Source: Coleofasciculus sp. FACHB-T130
Lineage (GTDB): Bacteria > Cyanobacteriota > Cyanobacteriia > Cyanobacteriales > FACHB-T130
Reading direction: 5' to 3'
Assembly (NCBI RefSeq): GCF_014695375.1
Contig: NZ_JACJOG010000046.1
Location: 186,001 to 250,000 of the forward strand
DNA: 64,000 bases
Below, piece by piece: positions 45,301 through 54,311 of the stretch; the first letter of the stretch is position 1; each line of letters starts with the position of its first letter. Below the pieces are notes generated by a model. The model saw nothing but the letters and a program-made list of their open reading frames with translations, ran no database searches and was not told the origin of the DNA. The position numbers and the translations under genes were made by a program.

Positions 45301-47295
45301 GCCATCTTTCGCCATTTCCACCTGATAAAACTGGCTGAGGAGGCGGTGCAGATAGTCGCGCATATCGGCGTTATCATCGACTAGCAGAATCCGGGCGGTA
45401 GCTGTCGAGATTGGAGCATCTGAGGTTCGTTGAGCGTTTTCTGCGGTCTGCAACCTCGGCGCTGCATTTTCTTCGGGTAGCCAACCTAAAGCTTCTTCAA
45501 CATAAGGAATTGCACCAAAAGCGGTGGAGGCTTGGGCGCGGCTGGCGTGAATGTCATCACTCGGCAAATGAGCCGTTCCCATTGGCAATCGTACCGTGAA
45601 GGTACTGCCCCGACCCAGCGTACTGTCAACAGCGATCGCTCCTCCCTGCAACTGCACGAGTTCCTGCACCAACGATAGCCCGATTCCTGTACCTTCAAAG
45701 GTGCGTCCCCGTGCCCCCTCAACGCGATGAAACCGCTCAAACAGTTTGGGAAGCTCGGCAGATGGGATACCTGTACCCGTGTCGCGCACCATCAGTTCCA
45801 CCTGGTCGCTAACCGGACGCAGAACAACCGCAATTTCTCCTTCAAACGTGAACTTAAAGGCATTCGAGAGCAGATTCAACACAATCTTCTCCCACATATC
45901 CCGATCTACATAAATCGGTTCTGGCAAGGGAGGACAATCAACCGTAAGTTTCAGTCCCGCTTGCTCAACGGTAGAACGAAATAGACTCGTTAATTCAGCC
46001 GTATAGGTTGCCAAATCGGTTGGCTGGTAGTTTGCCTGAGCGCGTCCGGCTTCAATGCGCGAAAAATCGAGCAGGGTATTGACGAGCTTCAGCAAGCGCT
46101 TCCCGTTGCGCTGCACCAGTTCGAGTTGCGATCGCGCTTTGGTCGGAATGCTTCCCTCTAATTCGGCTAGCGTCTGCTCTAGCGGCGATAGCATCAGCGT
46201 CAGGGGAGTACGGAATTCGTGGCTGATATTGTTGAAGAAGGACGTTTTGGCGCGATCCAGTTCTGCCAGTGCTTCGACTCGCTGGCGTTCTTCTTCAAAC
46301 GCGCGGGCATTTGCGATCGCATTCGTGACATTGCCTGCCACTAAATCAAAAAATTCTCGGTACTCATTCTCAAAGGCTCGATGGGGATTGATTCCCAACA
46401 CCAAAAACCCAACAATCTGAGGTTGTCCCGATTGGGTCACTGGCACAACCCAGGCAGCAGCAGGCGACTTGTCCCAGGCTCCCTTCGGTAACGCCCCGAA
46501 GCGAGTTGCTACATCAACAATAACGGCTTGCCCAGTCTGATGAATTCGTCTCAATCCCCATCCGTCATTGCCTTGAGTCAGGTCTACGATTGCTGGCGTT
46601 GCTGAGGTTTCCGCCTCGAATCCAGCCGTTTCAACCAGAGTCGCTTGCTTGCCATCTGCCGCCACTCGATAAAGCAGGGAAAACGGAATATCGTGAGCAT
46701 TGGTGGCTAAAGCCTGAATTGCAGTTTGACAGGCAGCTTCAACCGTCTTGGCTTGAGCTGTTTTGCTCGCCAGTAAGCTTAATGTTTGTAAGCGGCGATC
46801 GCCCAGAACTCGCCCGGTTGTCTCGCTAACGATGCAAAAAACGCCGCCGACTTCCCCGCTCTCGTCCCGCACGGGGTCATAGGATACATCAAAGTAAGTT
46901 TCCTCGCTGTACCCGTAGCGATTGAGAAAGAACAAATAATCTCGTGCCCAGAAGGCTTCTCCAGTCGTGACAACTCCCTCAAGCAAGGGTTTGAGCGCGT
47001 CCCAAACTTCGCTCCACAGCTCACGAGCAGGGCGACCTAGTGCCCAAGGATGCTTCGATGCCAGGGCAGGACGATAGGCATCGTTGTAGATCGCGATTAA
47101 TTCAGATCCCCAGAACAGACAAATCTGAGCTTTTGAAGGCAGCAAAATACTGACAGCGCTTCGCAAACTTTGGGGCCAAAGGTTCACGTCTCCTAAGGGA
47201 GTCTTCGACCAATCGAGCGATCGCATCAAATTCCCCATTTCGCCGCCTGCAACAAAAATGCTGTCAGCAGCCCTTCCTTTGTCTGCAAATGTCAC
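42304..47295 (-). CDS. Giant hybrid histidine kinase with two kinase cores
   Basis: This protein has 1663 residues and no TM helix. In order it has a PAS-like domain (15-165), a GAF domain (175-340), HisKA with FFNNISHEFRTPLTLMLSPL (His near 361), HATPase (about 470-580), a receiver (ILLVDDNADMRDYL, LILSDVMMPGMDG), four PAS domains (about 765-1290), a second HisKA (LAVLSHELRSPLNPILGWSQ), HATPase and a C-terminal receiver (KVLVVDDTTDMREYVAFVLE, VLVSDIGMPEMDG). Two complete kinase/receiver pairs make a complex phosphorelay possible. The GTG start at 47295 lies in a GTGA sequence, which suggests coupling to an upstream HTH reading frame. The input signals are unknown. PAS domains suggest redox, light or small-molecule sensing. 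Confidence 0.93.
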   Translation of the reverse strand: MTFADKGRAADSIFVAGGEMGNLMRSLDWSKTPLGDVNLWPQSLRSAVSILLPSKAQICLFWGSELIAIYNDAYRPALASKHPWALGRPARELWSEVWDALKPLLEGVVTTGEAFWARDYLFFLNRYGYSEETYFDVSYDPVRDESGEVGGVFCIVSETTGRVLGDRRLQTLSLLASKTAQAKTVEAACQTAIQALATNAHDIPFSLLYRVAADGKQATLVETAGFEAETSATPAIVDLTQGNDGWGLRRIHQTGQAVIVDVATRFGALPKGAWDKSPAAAWVVPVTQSGQPQIVGFLVLGINPHRAFENEYREFFDLVAGNVTNAIANARAFEEERQRVEALAELDRAKTSFFNNISHEFRTPLTLMLSPLEQTLAELEGSIPTKARSQLELVQRNGKRLLKLVNTLLDFSRIEAGRAQANYQPTDLATYTAELTSLFRSTVEQAGLKLTVDCPPLPEPIYVDRDMWEKIVLNLLSNAFKFTFEGEIAVVLRPVSDQVELMVRDTGTGIPSAELPKLFERFHRVEGARGRTFEGTGIGLSLVQELVQLQGGAIAVDSTLGRGSTFTVRLPMGTAHLPSDDIHASRAQASTAFGAIPYVEEALGWLPEENAAPRLQTAENAQRTSDAPISTATARILLVDDNADMRDYLHRLLSQFYQVEMAKDGETALAAVYNRAPDLILSDVMMPGMDGFELLRRLRADAKTREIPFLLLSARAGEESAIAGLEAGADDYLVKPFSSGELLARVAANLELGRSRQAASQQRFRFLAESIPQMVWTADASGWVDYYSPGWFDYTGLKLEQIQGSGWQNTLHPDDRLRTIEAWTQATEMGTNYDIEHRLRRADGIYCWHLTRALPMRDENGQVIRWFGTCTDITERKQAEEALRESEELKQSILESSTDCIKVLALNGEILYINPGGLCLLEIDEPKSILYRVWADLWESEDYEKAQAAIAAAKIGNIAQFQGYRPTTKGTPKWWDIIITPVRDAKGQVVQLLAISRDITEAKRIEAERQQAELALREAHVQLESALAAGAVYTWRWSIPGDRVRVNAAFARLFAVDPVSATSEGLPIEFFINSMHEEDRPRVSVAIEQAIHTGEEYAAEYRVRTVSGEERWLTARGRVEYDAAGKPVSFPGALVDITERKQAEVALRQSEERYRTLFESIDEGFCLIEMQFDANNKPIDYRFLETNPAFGKQTGLEQAAGKTARQLIPNLEKHWYEIYGKVALTGESIRFENGSQVMNRWFDVYAFRVGQPESRKVAVLFKDISDRKRSEIEREQILQREQAAREAAEQANRIKDEFLAVLSHELRSPLNPILGWSQLLQNRKMDQVRTTYALQIIERNAKLQVQLIDDLLDVSRILQGKLSLNVDPVNLATTITAALETVQLAAAAKSIQIQTILEPEVGQVLGDSGRLQQVIWNLLSNAVKFTPSGGRVEIRLEQIEAEAQITVSDTGKGILPQFLPHVFEYFRQADSATTRQFGGLGLGLAIVRQIVELHGGTVRADSPGEGQGATFTVKFPLMSQHSAIPQIVRESKSLSGLQGIKVLVVDDTTDMREYVAFVLEQEGAEVVAVGSAAEALATLAQFQPAVLVSDIGMPEMDGYMLLRQVRRLPAEQGGEIPAIALTAYVGELNQQQAIAAGFQRHLSKPIESAALIAAIVDLIKNAN

Positions 47296-47352
47296 TGGCG
47301 CAACTCCTGCTCCTCGAAATACCTGGCTAGTCGTCTTCGACCTGTTCCCCCA

Positions 47353-47550
47353 TTATGATTGCAGCAGTGTTTCAATCTGCTTCCAACCGAGTGGTAAGGG
47401 GCACGTTCGTTTGTTTTCCCATCGATTCACACTATGGAACGATACCCCAAGTAGCGTTGCGAACTTTTCCTGTGAAAGTTCAAGCCGCGGGCGAGTCTCG
47501 CGGACTAACCCCGCCACCTCTAGCTGTTCAAGTGTGGTTCTTGGGCACAA
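47353..47550 (-). CDS. XRE-like helix-turn-helix protein, probably frame-disrupted
   Basis: The frame starts MCPRTTLEQLEVAGLVRETR and includes an XRE-type HTH (LSQEKFATLLGVSFHSVNRWENKR, about 25-48). It stops after 65 codons at ETLLQS. Relatives that I remember continue with about 15 more residues (QMGDRGxxLLAxYF). Here another frame just after the stop reads RRRLARYFEEQELRQ and ends with TGA overlapping the GTG start of the histidine kinase (GTGA). So the gene seems to have lost its 3' frame by an indel. The pair HTH plus hybrid kinase would be a coupled operon in which the HTH protein may regulate transcription. Confidence 0.6.
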   Translation of the reverse strand: MCPRTTLEQLEVAGLVRETRPRLELSQEKFATLLGVSFHSVNRWENKRTCPLPLGWKQIETLLQS

Positions 47551-48386
47551 ATCCCTCTATCTTAATGCGTAAAATTGAACGATAGCCGGTGCGATATCCT
47601 TCCATCTATTAGCCAGAATGGGGCTATTTTCTCTTCATTCTCTTCCCCTCCTAGTCATTGACAGAAAGGATTTTTATCACTAAGTAACTGTCTTTGAACA
47701 GGTCAATTTTCACAGGCGATCTCTCCCCGTACCATCTAATGCAGGCGACCCTGGAGCGGAAGAATGCTGCTTGCACAACCAGCCGCTATCTGCACGCTGC
47801 TTTAACCTCCATTCCACAACCTAAACTGCCATACTCCGAATTTTCGACATTTAAAAATTTTGGGCTTGCGATCGCAAAACATATTTACATTTTTTTGTAT
47901 AAGAAATCACCTTTGTTAGAAAAAAAAACCGAAATAACCGATTGTGACAGTAGGGGGTGCAGAATGTGCGATATATCTGTAAAGCTGGAAAATATAGGTA
48001 TCCTTTCCCAATGCCCTGCCCGAAAAGGGAAAAGATGCGAGCTTAACTTGCGAATCCATTGTTAACCCTAAGCCGCACTGAGCTTGAGTTCCCTCGACAC
48101 GCTCATTGCTCGCGACTTGAGGAAGAATCGAATTTATTCAATTGACCTTTAAACTTGAGACTTTTAACAGGATGAAGATTCAGCAATTGTGCCAATGCTG
48201 GTTCAATTATCCGATGGTAGTATCTAAATTTACAGGTAAAAGAGTTGCGAGAGCAGAACATCTCCATATGATTCTTAGAGAAAACTAGCTGATTGTGGAG
48301 CATAACATTGAACTCTTTCAACTTTTTCAATCTTAAATTCCTTGGAAATCTCCTATTTCTCAAGTCGATAGCAGGTAGCAGTAAGA
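47551..48386. other. Gene-free region between two sensor kinases
   Basis: About 840 bases contain one plus-strand frame of about 120 codons (47694-48065) with a TTG start and low-complexity, poorly biased sequence that I do not accept as a gene. The DNA is AT-rich with a T6 run near 47890. It should contain the divergent promoters of the HTH/kinase operon and the downstream kinase. Confidence 0.4.
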
Positions 48387-50840
48387 GTGTCCATCCTAAA
48401 CAACCAGGCTAACTCAGCTAGCCAAAAAAGTAGCCGGGAAGCATTTCCCAAATTGGGGAAATTCAATTTTTCTAAAGCGTTTTGGTCAAGGCTGCCAAAA
48501 AAGCAGCATCGCTACAAGCAAAGATGGCAACCTCGTGACCTAATTGTTTTATCGATACTGGCAGGGTCAACTTTGGGGGTGAGTGCGATCGCTGTAGTTA
48601 GCTATCAGGTTGTGCGGGGACTGATTCTGGAGAACCTCCAGCAACAAGCCTTACTGAAAGTCCAGCAGGGACGAGATGAGATTGACCAGTGGCTATCTAA
48701 TCGGAAGACTGAGGTAGAGATGCTGGCGAACAGTCCCCTCGTGCGCTCTATAGATTGGTCAGTCGCCCAGCCTTATTTAAAGTGGGAATTGCAACGGTTT
48801 AAAGAAATTCACCAGCTGTCAATTGTCAACTCCGAGGGTTGGGGTGCGAATACCAGCGTCGGTCCTCATCGCAAAAATATTAAAGACCGGGAATGGTTTA
48901 TCAAGGCAATTTCAGGGCAAGTCAGTGCCGCGAATCCCGTAGTCAGTCGCACCACAGGCCTTCTACAAATCAATATCAGCGCTCCAATTATGGGGGATTC
49001 AGGGACTCAAGTGCTGGGAGCAATGGGTGGAGCGATTAAAGTTGACCGAGTGATTCAGGTAGTCAGCAGGCTCCAAGAGGGAGCTGGCAGCTATGCCTTT
49101 GCACTCAACTCCACAGGGGTGGCGATTGCCCATCCTGACCCCAAGATGATTGGCTCCGCAGAGCATGAGGCACCCAGCTTCTTACAATCTTCCAATCCGG
49201 CACTGGCAGCGATCGCTCAGCACATGGTTGCCAAACAAGCGGGGATTGAACTAATACGAGTCAATGACAGATGGAACTACGTTGCCTACGTGCCCCTAAA
49301 GGAAGCGGATTGGTCAATTGCGCTGGTTATTCCTCGCCAGAATATCGAATCTAACTTAGGCGCACTCAACCTCTTGGCGACCGTTTTAGGCGGATTGTTG
49401 CTTATTGCCCTGATTGGTGCATGGCGACAGGTGCAGCTGTTTGAGCAAACCCGCACTCGTGCCGAGCAGGAAGCTCTACTGAATCGTTTGGTGTGTCGTA
49501 TCCGAGAATCTTTAGAGCTACAAACCATTGTTCAGACGACGGTAACAGAACTGGCAACGTTGACACAGCTTGATAGAGTGCTGTTTGGCTGGTACGATCC
49601 CAAATCCCAAACTTTTGAGCTGGTTGGCGATTCTCACGCCCAAATATTAACGATTCAGCCAAGAAAGTTTCAATCCAATTCATCTATAGACATAGCAGCT
49701 TGTCTACAGCAGACAGAGGCACTTCATCTGTTGTTTGTTGATGCTGAGTTAGAGCAAACACCTCTAGAGTTGAAAGCTCACGCCTATCTTGCACTCCCCA
49801 TCCCGCTTCTAGATGGCTGCTGCGGCTATCTCATTGGTTTGCACGCTCATTACCTGAGTCAACTAGATCGGGAATTACTCAAAGCGGTTGTAGATCAGCT
49901 AGCAGTTGCTATTACTCAGGCTCAGCTGTATAACCAAACGCAACAACAGATTACACTGCTCAACCAAACGCTGACCAAACTTAACCACACCCAACTCCAG
50001 CTAGTACAGAGCGAGAAAATGTCTAGTTTAGGTCAGATGGTGGCAGGCATTGCCCACGAAATCAATAATCCAGTCAACTTTATCTACGGCAACCTTACTC
50101 ATGCCAGCTCTTACATCCAAGATTTACTAGAGTTGATTGAGCTGTACCAAGAGCAGTATCCTCAGCCCACGCCCCAGATTCAAGACAAAGCAGAGGACAT
50201 GGAACTGGAATTTCTCAAAGAAGATTTATCCAAACTCCTTGCCTCGATGCAAGTTGGCGCTCAGCGTATTCGTGATATTGTTTACTCGCTGCGTGTGTTT
50301 TCCCGTTTGGATGAATCAGAAGTCAAGGATGTGGATATTCACCAGGGCATTGATAGCACGCTGATGCTTTTGCAAAACCGTCTTAAGGCGAAGCCAGATC
50401 ATCCAGCCATTGAAGTTGTCAAGGAGTATGGTCAGTTACCTAAAATTGAGTGCCATGCCGGACAACTCAACCAGGTATTTATGAACCTCCTCAGCAACGC
50501 GATTGATGCTATAGAGGAGTTTAACTTCAAGCGCAGCTACCAAGACCGGCAAGCCAACCCCGGTCGAATTACAATTCGCACGCAAGTTTTGGCATCAAAA
50601 CAAATTGCGATTCGGATTGCAGATAATGGAGCGGGGATTGCTGAAGATATTCAGCAACGGTTATTTGACCCGTTCTTCACCACCAAGGCGGTTGGAAAGG
50701 GAACCGGGATGGGATTAGCGATTAGCTATCAGATAGTGACAGAGACACATGGGGGACAGTTGCGGTGCATTTCGGCACCGGGACGAGGAGCAGAATTTGC
50801 GATCGAGATTCCCATCCAACAATCACCGCAACCATCGTAG
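48387..50840 (+). CDS. Membrane sensor histidine kinase (dCache-like sensor, GAF, kinase core)
   Basis: The 817-residue protein has a first TM helix at about 53-75 (LIVLSILAGSTLGVSAIAVV), a periplasmic dCache-like sensor (NSEGWGANTSVGPHRKNIKD and DREWFIKAISGQVS), a second TM at about 325-350 (LGALNLLATVLGGLLLIALI), a GAF domain (about 385-515), and a HisKA/HATPase core. The H-box is SLGQMVAGIAHEINNPVNF, and N/G boxes are NLLSNAIDAIEEF, IADNGAGIAEDIQQ and GKGTGMGLAISYQIV. There is no receiver, so a separate response regulator must exist. The start is GTG 48387. The H-box type (HEINNPxNFxxGN) is shared by cyanobacterial kinases of this group. Confidence 0.92.
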   Translation: MSILNNQANSASQKSSREAFPKLGKFNFSKAFWSRLPKKQHRYKQRWQPRDLIVLSILAGSTLGVSAIAVVSYQVVRGLILENLQQQALLKVQQGRDEIDQWLSNRKTEVEMLANSPLVRSIDWSVAQPYLKWELQRFKEIHQLSIVNSEGWGANTSVGPHRKNIKDREWFIKAISGQVSAANPVVSRTTGLLQINISAPIMGDSGTQVLGAMGGAIKVDRVIQVVSRLQEGAGSYAFALNSTGVAIAHPDPKMIGSAEHEAPSFLQSSNPALAAIAQHMVAKQAGIELIRVNDRWNYVAYVPLKEADWSIALVIPRQNIESNLGALNLLATVLGGLLLIALIGAWRQVQLFEQTRTRAEQEALLNRLVCRIRESLELQTIVQTTVTELATLTQLDRVLFGWYDPKSQTFELVGDSHAQILTIQPRKFQSNSSIDIAACLQQTEALHLLFVDAELEQTPLELKAHAYLALPIPLLDGCCGYLIGLHAHYLSQLDRELLKAVVDQLAVAITQAQLYNQTQQQITLLNQTLTKLNHTQLQLVQSEKMSSLGQMVAGIAHEINNPVNFIYGNLTHASSYIQDLLELIELYQEQYPQPTPQIQDKAEDMELEFLKEDLSKLLASMQVGAQRIRDIVYSLRVFSRLDESEVKDVDIHQGIDSTLMLLQNRLKAKPDHPAIEVVKEYGQLPKIECHAGQLNQVFMNLLSNAIDAIEEFNFKRSYQDRQANPGRITIRTQVLASKQIAIRIADNGAGIAEDIQQRLFDPFFTTKAVGKGTGMGLAISYQIVTETHGGQLRCISAPGRGAEFAIEIPIQQSPQPS

Positions 50841-50920
50841 GAATTGATTGAGCAATCAGTTTAGGGGGAAAGTTAGGGCACAATTCCCCACTACCGATCA
50901 ACAAAAAAGTAAGGACAAAA

Positions 50921-50959
50921 TAGATTTGAGAAAAGTTTAGTGAAACTTTCTCAAATCTA
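50921..50959. terminator. Long hairpin between convergent genes
   Basis: TAGATTTGAGA (50921-50931) pairs with TCTCAAATCTA (50949-50959), and AAGTTT (50933-50938) with AAACTT (50943-50948), with one bulged A. On the minus strand it is followed by TTTTGTCC. It probably ends the stress-protein transcript and possibly the kinase transcript from the other side. Confidence 0.7.
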
Positions 50960-51005
50960 GATTCACCTAACTTGGTGAAAATTGGATCTTGGTATTCTTG
51001 GAAAT

Positions 51006-51575
51006 TTAGGACAAGACAGGTGAATCGTTGGGTCGGTTATAAACAGCCCAATCCTGAATTCCCCGCTCGCGAAAAACTCCTTCAACTTTGGCGATTTCCT
51101 CGTCTGTTCCATCCACAATTACCAAATAGTAATTGTAGAACAGGCGATCGCTATAAACTTTAGCGTCATCTTCATGAATGCCGAGATCGGTTAATGCCTC
51201 AATCAGGCGATTCGTTGCCGCTGTTCCAATCCCAACACCAGCAATCGTACCGGCTAGTGTCAAGCCCAGACCACCCGCTGCCATTACAGCCCCCACACCA
51301 GGAACTGCTAAAGTGCTAAGACTGGTGAATATGCCACCAAACAGCCCAACGTTAGTATTTGCGTTGGCTTTTGTGGCAGCAGTGACGCTAGCTTCATCAC
51401 CAATGCGATCGCTCATATTCGCACCGGCAAGTTGATCGTCAGGTTTTGCTTGTGTGGTAATTACCGAAACCCTATCTATTGGGAAGCCAGCTTTGTTAAC
51501 TTCATCGAGTGCAGTTTCTGCATCTTGACGATTAGAAAATACCCCCACAGCACGCTTATTTTCAGCTACAGTCAT
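51006..51575 (-). CDS. GSP17M-domain (YflT-like) stress protein
   Basis: The 189-residue protein starts RAVGVFSNRQDAETALDEVN, the pattern of the general stress protein 17M domain. A Gly/Ala-rich hydrophobic stretch (about 85-125, LFGGIFTSLSTLAVPGVGAV) follows, then a second alpha/beta unit that ends with FYNYYLVIVDGTDEEIAKVE. ATG 51575 follows a perfect GGAGG; a nine-residue longer start exists upstream but lacks one. Members are induced by general stress, with the hydrophobic part possibly associating with membranes. The biochemical role is unknown. It faces the end of the upstream sensor kinase, separated by the hairpin at 50921. Confidence 0.85.
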   Translation of the reverse strand: MTVAENKRAVGVFSNRQDAETALDEVNKAGFPIDRVSVITTQAKPDDQLAGANMSDRIGDEASVTAATKANANTNVGLFGGIFTSLSTLAVPGVGAVMAAGGLGLTLAGTIAGVGIGTAATNRLIEALTDLGIHEDDAKVYSDRLFYNYYLVIVDGTDEEIAKVEGVFRERGIQDWAVYNRPNDSPVLS

Positions 51576-51875
51576 TTTTCCCTCCGATTGCCATATCTGC
51601 ATCGCGAATCCACAAATGCAGAATTGATTTTTTAATCCTTGATGTTGAAATTTTGGTATTTTCTGCTACTAGATCCATCAATCCCTAGATGTAACTCGGA
51701 GGGAGAGTCTCTCCGGGCGTTTTGTTACGGCTGAGTTGAATGATTGAAGACTCATCTCAAATCCGTCTACTTGCCTGTAATATAAAGAACCCCTCCCCGC
51801 AAGCGGGAAAGGGTTGGGGTTCTGGGAAATTAGGGGAATCAACCAGACTTGAAGATTACTGAGTCGCCAGCCGGA
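51576..51875. other. Gap between sir and the stress-protein gene
   Basis: Besides the repeat at 51788-51821 it has a GGAGA-GTC-TCTCC hairpin near 51702. It should contain the stress-protein promoter, which I cannot locate with confidence. Confidence 0.4.
51788..51821 (-). repeat. AACCCCTCCCCGC repeat, possible sir terminator
   Basis: AACCCC (51788-51793) pairs with GGGGTT (51816-51821), and CCCG (51796-51799) with CGGG (51804-51807). It belongs to a dispersed cyanobacterial repeat type. It lies about 55 bases beyond the end of sir, and on the minus strand CTTTATATT follows. Confidence 0.55.
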
Positions 51876-53858
51876 TTACTCGTTAGGCTTTTGATTCGCC
51901 TGCAAGAAAGCTTCGATTATCTCAGTTGCCAATTGAGTCATGGGCTTACCCTGACGGGCTGCTTCTGCTTTCAAGCGGCTGTAAACATCATCCCGGACAT
52001 TGATCCGACGACGGATTTTAGCTGCAACTGCAATTTCTGATTCTTCTGGCAGCACCACCTCATTAATCAACCCGGTATCTGACTGAGGAGAGACTGCTTC
52101 TGACTCATAGTCAACTGTAAATTGACGAATCGCATCAAAACCAACGCGATCGCAGAAATCCCCAAAACCTTCTTGGGGTTGCCGCGACTGCTTGAAGTAA
52201 ACGAAAATCGGCTCTAATTCGGTTTCTAGCTCGTTAATGTGCAGCCGATCCATATAGGCTCTAGAGAGTCGCGTTTGGTCGCGTGAAGCCCCTAGCCAAA
52301 TCTGATAAGATTCAGCCGCACTCCCGACAAATCCTAATTCTGCCAGATAGGGACGAGCGCAACCATTCGGGCAACCCGTCATCCGCACGATAAAGTGTTC
52401 GTTTTCCAATCCCACTTTTTTCAGCAGCGCCCGAACCCGATTCAAGAGATCCGGCATGATCCGTTCCGATTCGGTAATCGCCAAGCCGCAAGTCGGCATG
52501 GCGGGGCAAGCCATCGAATAGCGCACCAACGGGTCAAGTTGATTGGGGTCTGCCTGAACGCCACAGCGGTCAAGAATCTGCTGAATTTCGGTTTTCTGCG
52601 CCGGGTCAATTTCGTAAAACAGCAAGTTTTGGTTGGGTGTCAGGCGAATCGGTAGCGAGAACTTCTGCACGATTTCCCGCAGTGCAGTTCTTAGCTTGAA
52701 GTTACCTTCGTCCTTTACCCGACCATTTTCAATCGGAATTCCCAGAAACAGCTTGCCGTCGCCTTGTTCGTTCCATCCCAAGAAATCTTTGTATTTAAAA
52801 GCCGGTAACTCTTTAAAAGCTGCTAGCGGTTTGCCAAAGTATTCTTCGACTTTGGCGCGGAACTTCTCGACGCCCCAATCTTCAATTAAGTATTTCATCC
52901 GCGCATGACGGCGGTTGGTGCGATCGCCATAATCTCTTTGAGTGGCGACAATCGCTTTGATCAGATCGTAGATATCTTGTTTCTCTACATACCCGATGGG
53001 ATCTGCCATCCGGGGAAACGTCTCTTCTTTGTTGTGAGTGCGTCCTAAACCACCACCCGCAAAGACATTAAATCCCTCTAGTTCTCCCTCGGTGTTGGTA
53101 ATCACCACCAAACTGACATCTTGGGAATAGAGGTCAACCGAATTATCCCCTGGTACCGTTACGGCACACTTAAATTTCCGGGGCATATAGCGATCGCCAT
53201 ATAGCGGTTCTTCTTTCCCGTGGACGACGGTGCCGTTGCCGTTGCGTTGCCGCGCCGCCTTTACCTCTGGGTTTTCTTCCGCGCTAATGGACTTTTCGCC
53301 ATCCAGCCAAATTTCATAATATGCACCTGTTTGCGGTGCCAGTAGGTCAGCAATATTGTTGGCATACTCCCAGGTATATTCGTAGTCCCGGCGATTTTTA
53401 TAAGGCGCTGGGGGCGTCATCACATTGCGGTTGAGGTCGCCGCAGGCTCCCAGGGTTGACCCCATGTTTTTAATGATGGCAGCGATGGATGCTTTGAGAT
53501 TTTTCTTTAAAATTCCATGCAGCTGAAAACCCTGGCGAGTCGTAGCGCGTAGCGTTCCATTGCCATATTCCTCAGCCAGTCGGTCTAAGGTCAGATACAG
53601 TTGCGGTGGAATGAATCCCCCCGGATTACGGGTACGCAGCATGAACTGGTAATCTTTTTCCTGACCCTTCACCCGGTTGTCCCGGTTATCCTGCTGGTAC
53701 GATCCGTGAAATTTGAGAATCTGGGTGGCATCTTCTGTGAAGCTGTTGGTGTCTTCCAGTAGCTCAGTTGCCACAGGTTCGCGTAAAAAGTTGCTGCGTT
53801 CTTTGAGTCCTTCTACTTTAGAAAGCTTTTGGACTGGGGAAATCGGAGATTTAACCAT
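51876..53858 (-). CDS. sir: Ferredoxin-sulfite reductase with RHH-like C-terminal extension
   Basis: The 660-residue protein reduces sulfite to sulfide with ferredoxin, using siroheme and a 4Fe-4S cluster. The cluster cysteines are in [18 protein letters not shown] and [17 protein letters not shown]. The two-domain ferredoxin-like repeat structure is visible ([20 protein letters not shown] and [16 protein letters not shown]). The usual enzyme ends near residue 590. Here about 60 residues follow, ending in [20 protein letters not shown], then [16 protein letters not shown], which looks like a ribbon-helix-helix DNA-binding unit. Plant sulfite reductase is known to bind chloroplast DNA, so a DNA link is worth testing. 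The gene is monocistronic. Confidence 0.95.
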   Translation of the reverse strand: MVKSPISPVQKLSKVEGLKERSNFLREPVATELLEDTNSFTEDATQILKFHGSYQQDNRDNRVKGQEKDYQFMLRTRNPGGFIPPQLYLTLDRLAEEYGNGTLRATTRQGFQLHGILKKNLKASIAAIIKNMGSTLGACGDLNRNVMTPPAPYKNRRDYEYTWEYANNIADLLAPQTGAYYEIWLDGEKSISAEENPEVKAARQRNGNGTVVHGKEEPLYGDRYMPRKFKCAVTVPGDNSVDLYSQDVSLVVITNTEGELEGFNVFAGGGLGRTHNKEETFPRMADPIGYVEKQDIYDLIKAIVATQRDYGDRTNRRHARMKYLIEDWGVEKFRAKVEEYFGKPLAAFKELPAFKYKDFLGWNEQGDGKLFLGIPIENGRVKDEGNFKLRTALREIVQKFSLPIRLTPNQNLLFYEIDPAQKTEIQQILDRCGVQADPNQLDPLVRYSMACPAMPTCGLAITESERIMPDLLNRVRALLKKVGLENEHFIVRMTGCPNGCARPYLAELGFVGSAAESYQIWLGASRDQTRLSRAYMDRLHINELETELEPIFVYFKQSRQPQEGFGDFCDRVGFDAIRQFTVDYESEAVSPQSDTGLINEVVLPEESEIAVAAKIRRRINVRDDVYSRLKAEAARQGKPMTQLATEIIEAFLQANQKPNE

Positions 53859-54204
53859 CGGAAACTAAGGGGCTGAACGGTTGAACTGGATCACCGGAAA
53901 ATCTATCGGGATTACGGCGTATACATTCATGGTACTATCACCATTCTTAATCTTTAGCGATAGGTGAGAAAATCCCTAGATTTTAACAATTCTTGCAGAA
54001 AGGGATATCCCCAGAGGACGCCCTTCGGTTCGCCACACCTTGATGCAGGGATGCAGTGATGCAAGTAAGAGCGTCGAGTCTTCGCGCCTAACCCGATTTT
54101 TGAGCCTAGCAATCTTAAGCCGTCCATTGAATCAGCTCCATCGGTAGGTTAGCATAGCTACCCTACTGTGCGGTGTATCTAACCCAAGTGAGAACCGCTA
54201 TAAA
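53859..54204. other. Upstream region of sir
   Basis: This AT/GC-mixed region precedes sir on the minus strand and should contain its promoter. I see no gene. The strong hairpin at 54205-54245 marks the end of the transcription unit from the other side. Confidence 0.4.
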
Positions 54205-54245
54205 AACAAAGTGGGACAGGCTTTATTAACCTGTCCCACTTTGTT
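54205..54245 (-). terminator. Rho-independent terminator of the secreted beta-rich protein gene
   Basis: AACAAAGTGGGACAGG (54205-54220) pairs perfectly over 16 bases with CCTGTCCCACTTTGTT (54230-54245) around CTTTATTAA. On the minus strand it is followed by TTTATAG. It lies 66 bases after the end of the gene at 54312. Confidence 0.85.
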
Positions 54246-54311
54246 AGAAGTCAGTTAAGTCAAAATATCTCGAACCAAACACCGCCAAGAACGATAGAGA
54301 GAGCGTTAATC

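Noticed and set aside
47694-48065. Plus-strand frame of about 120 codons upstream of the membrane kinase
   Set aside because: It starts at TTG, has no ribosome-binding site, no recognisable motif and AT-driven composition. It is probably noncoding.
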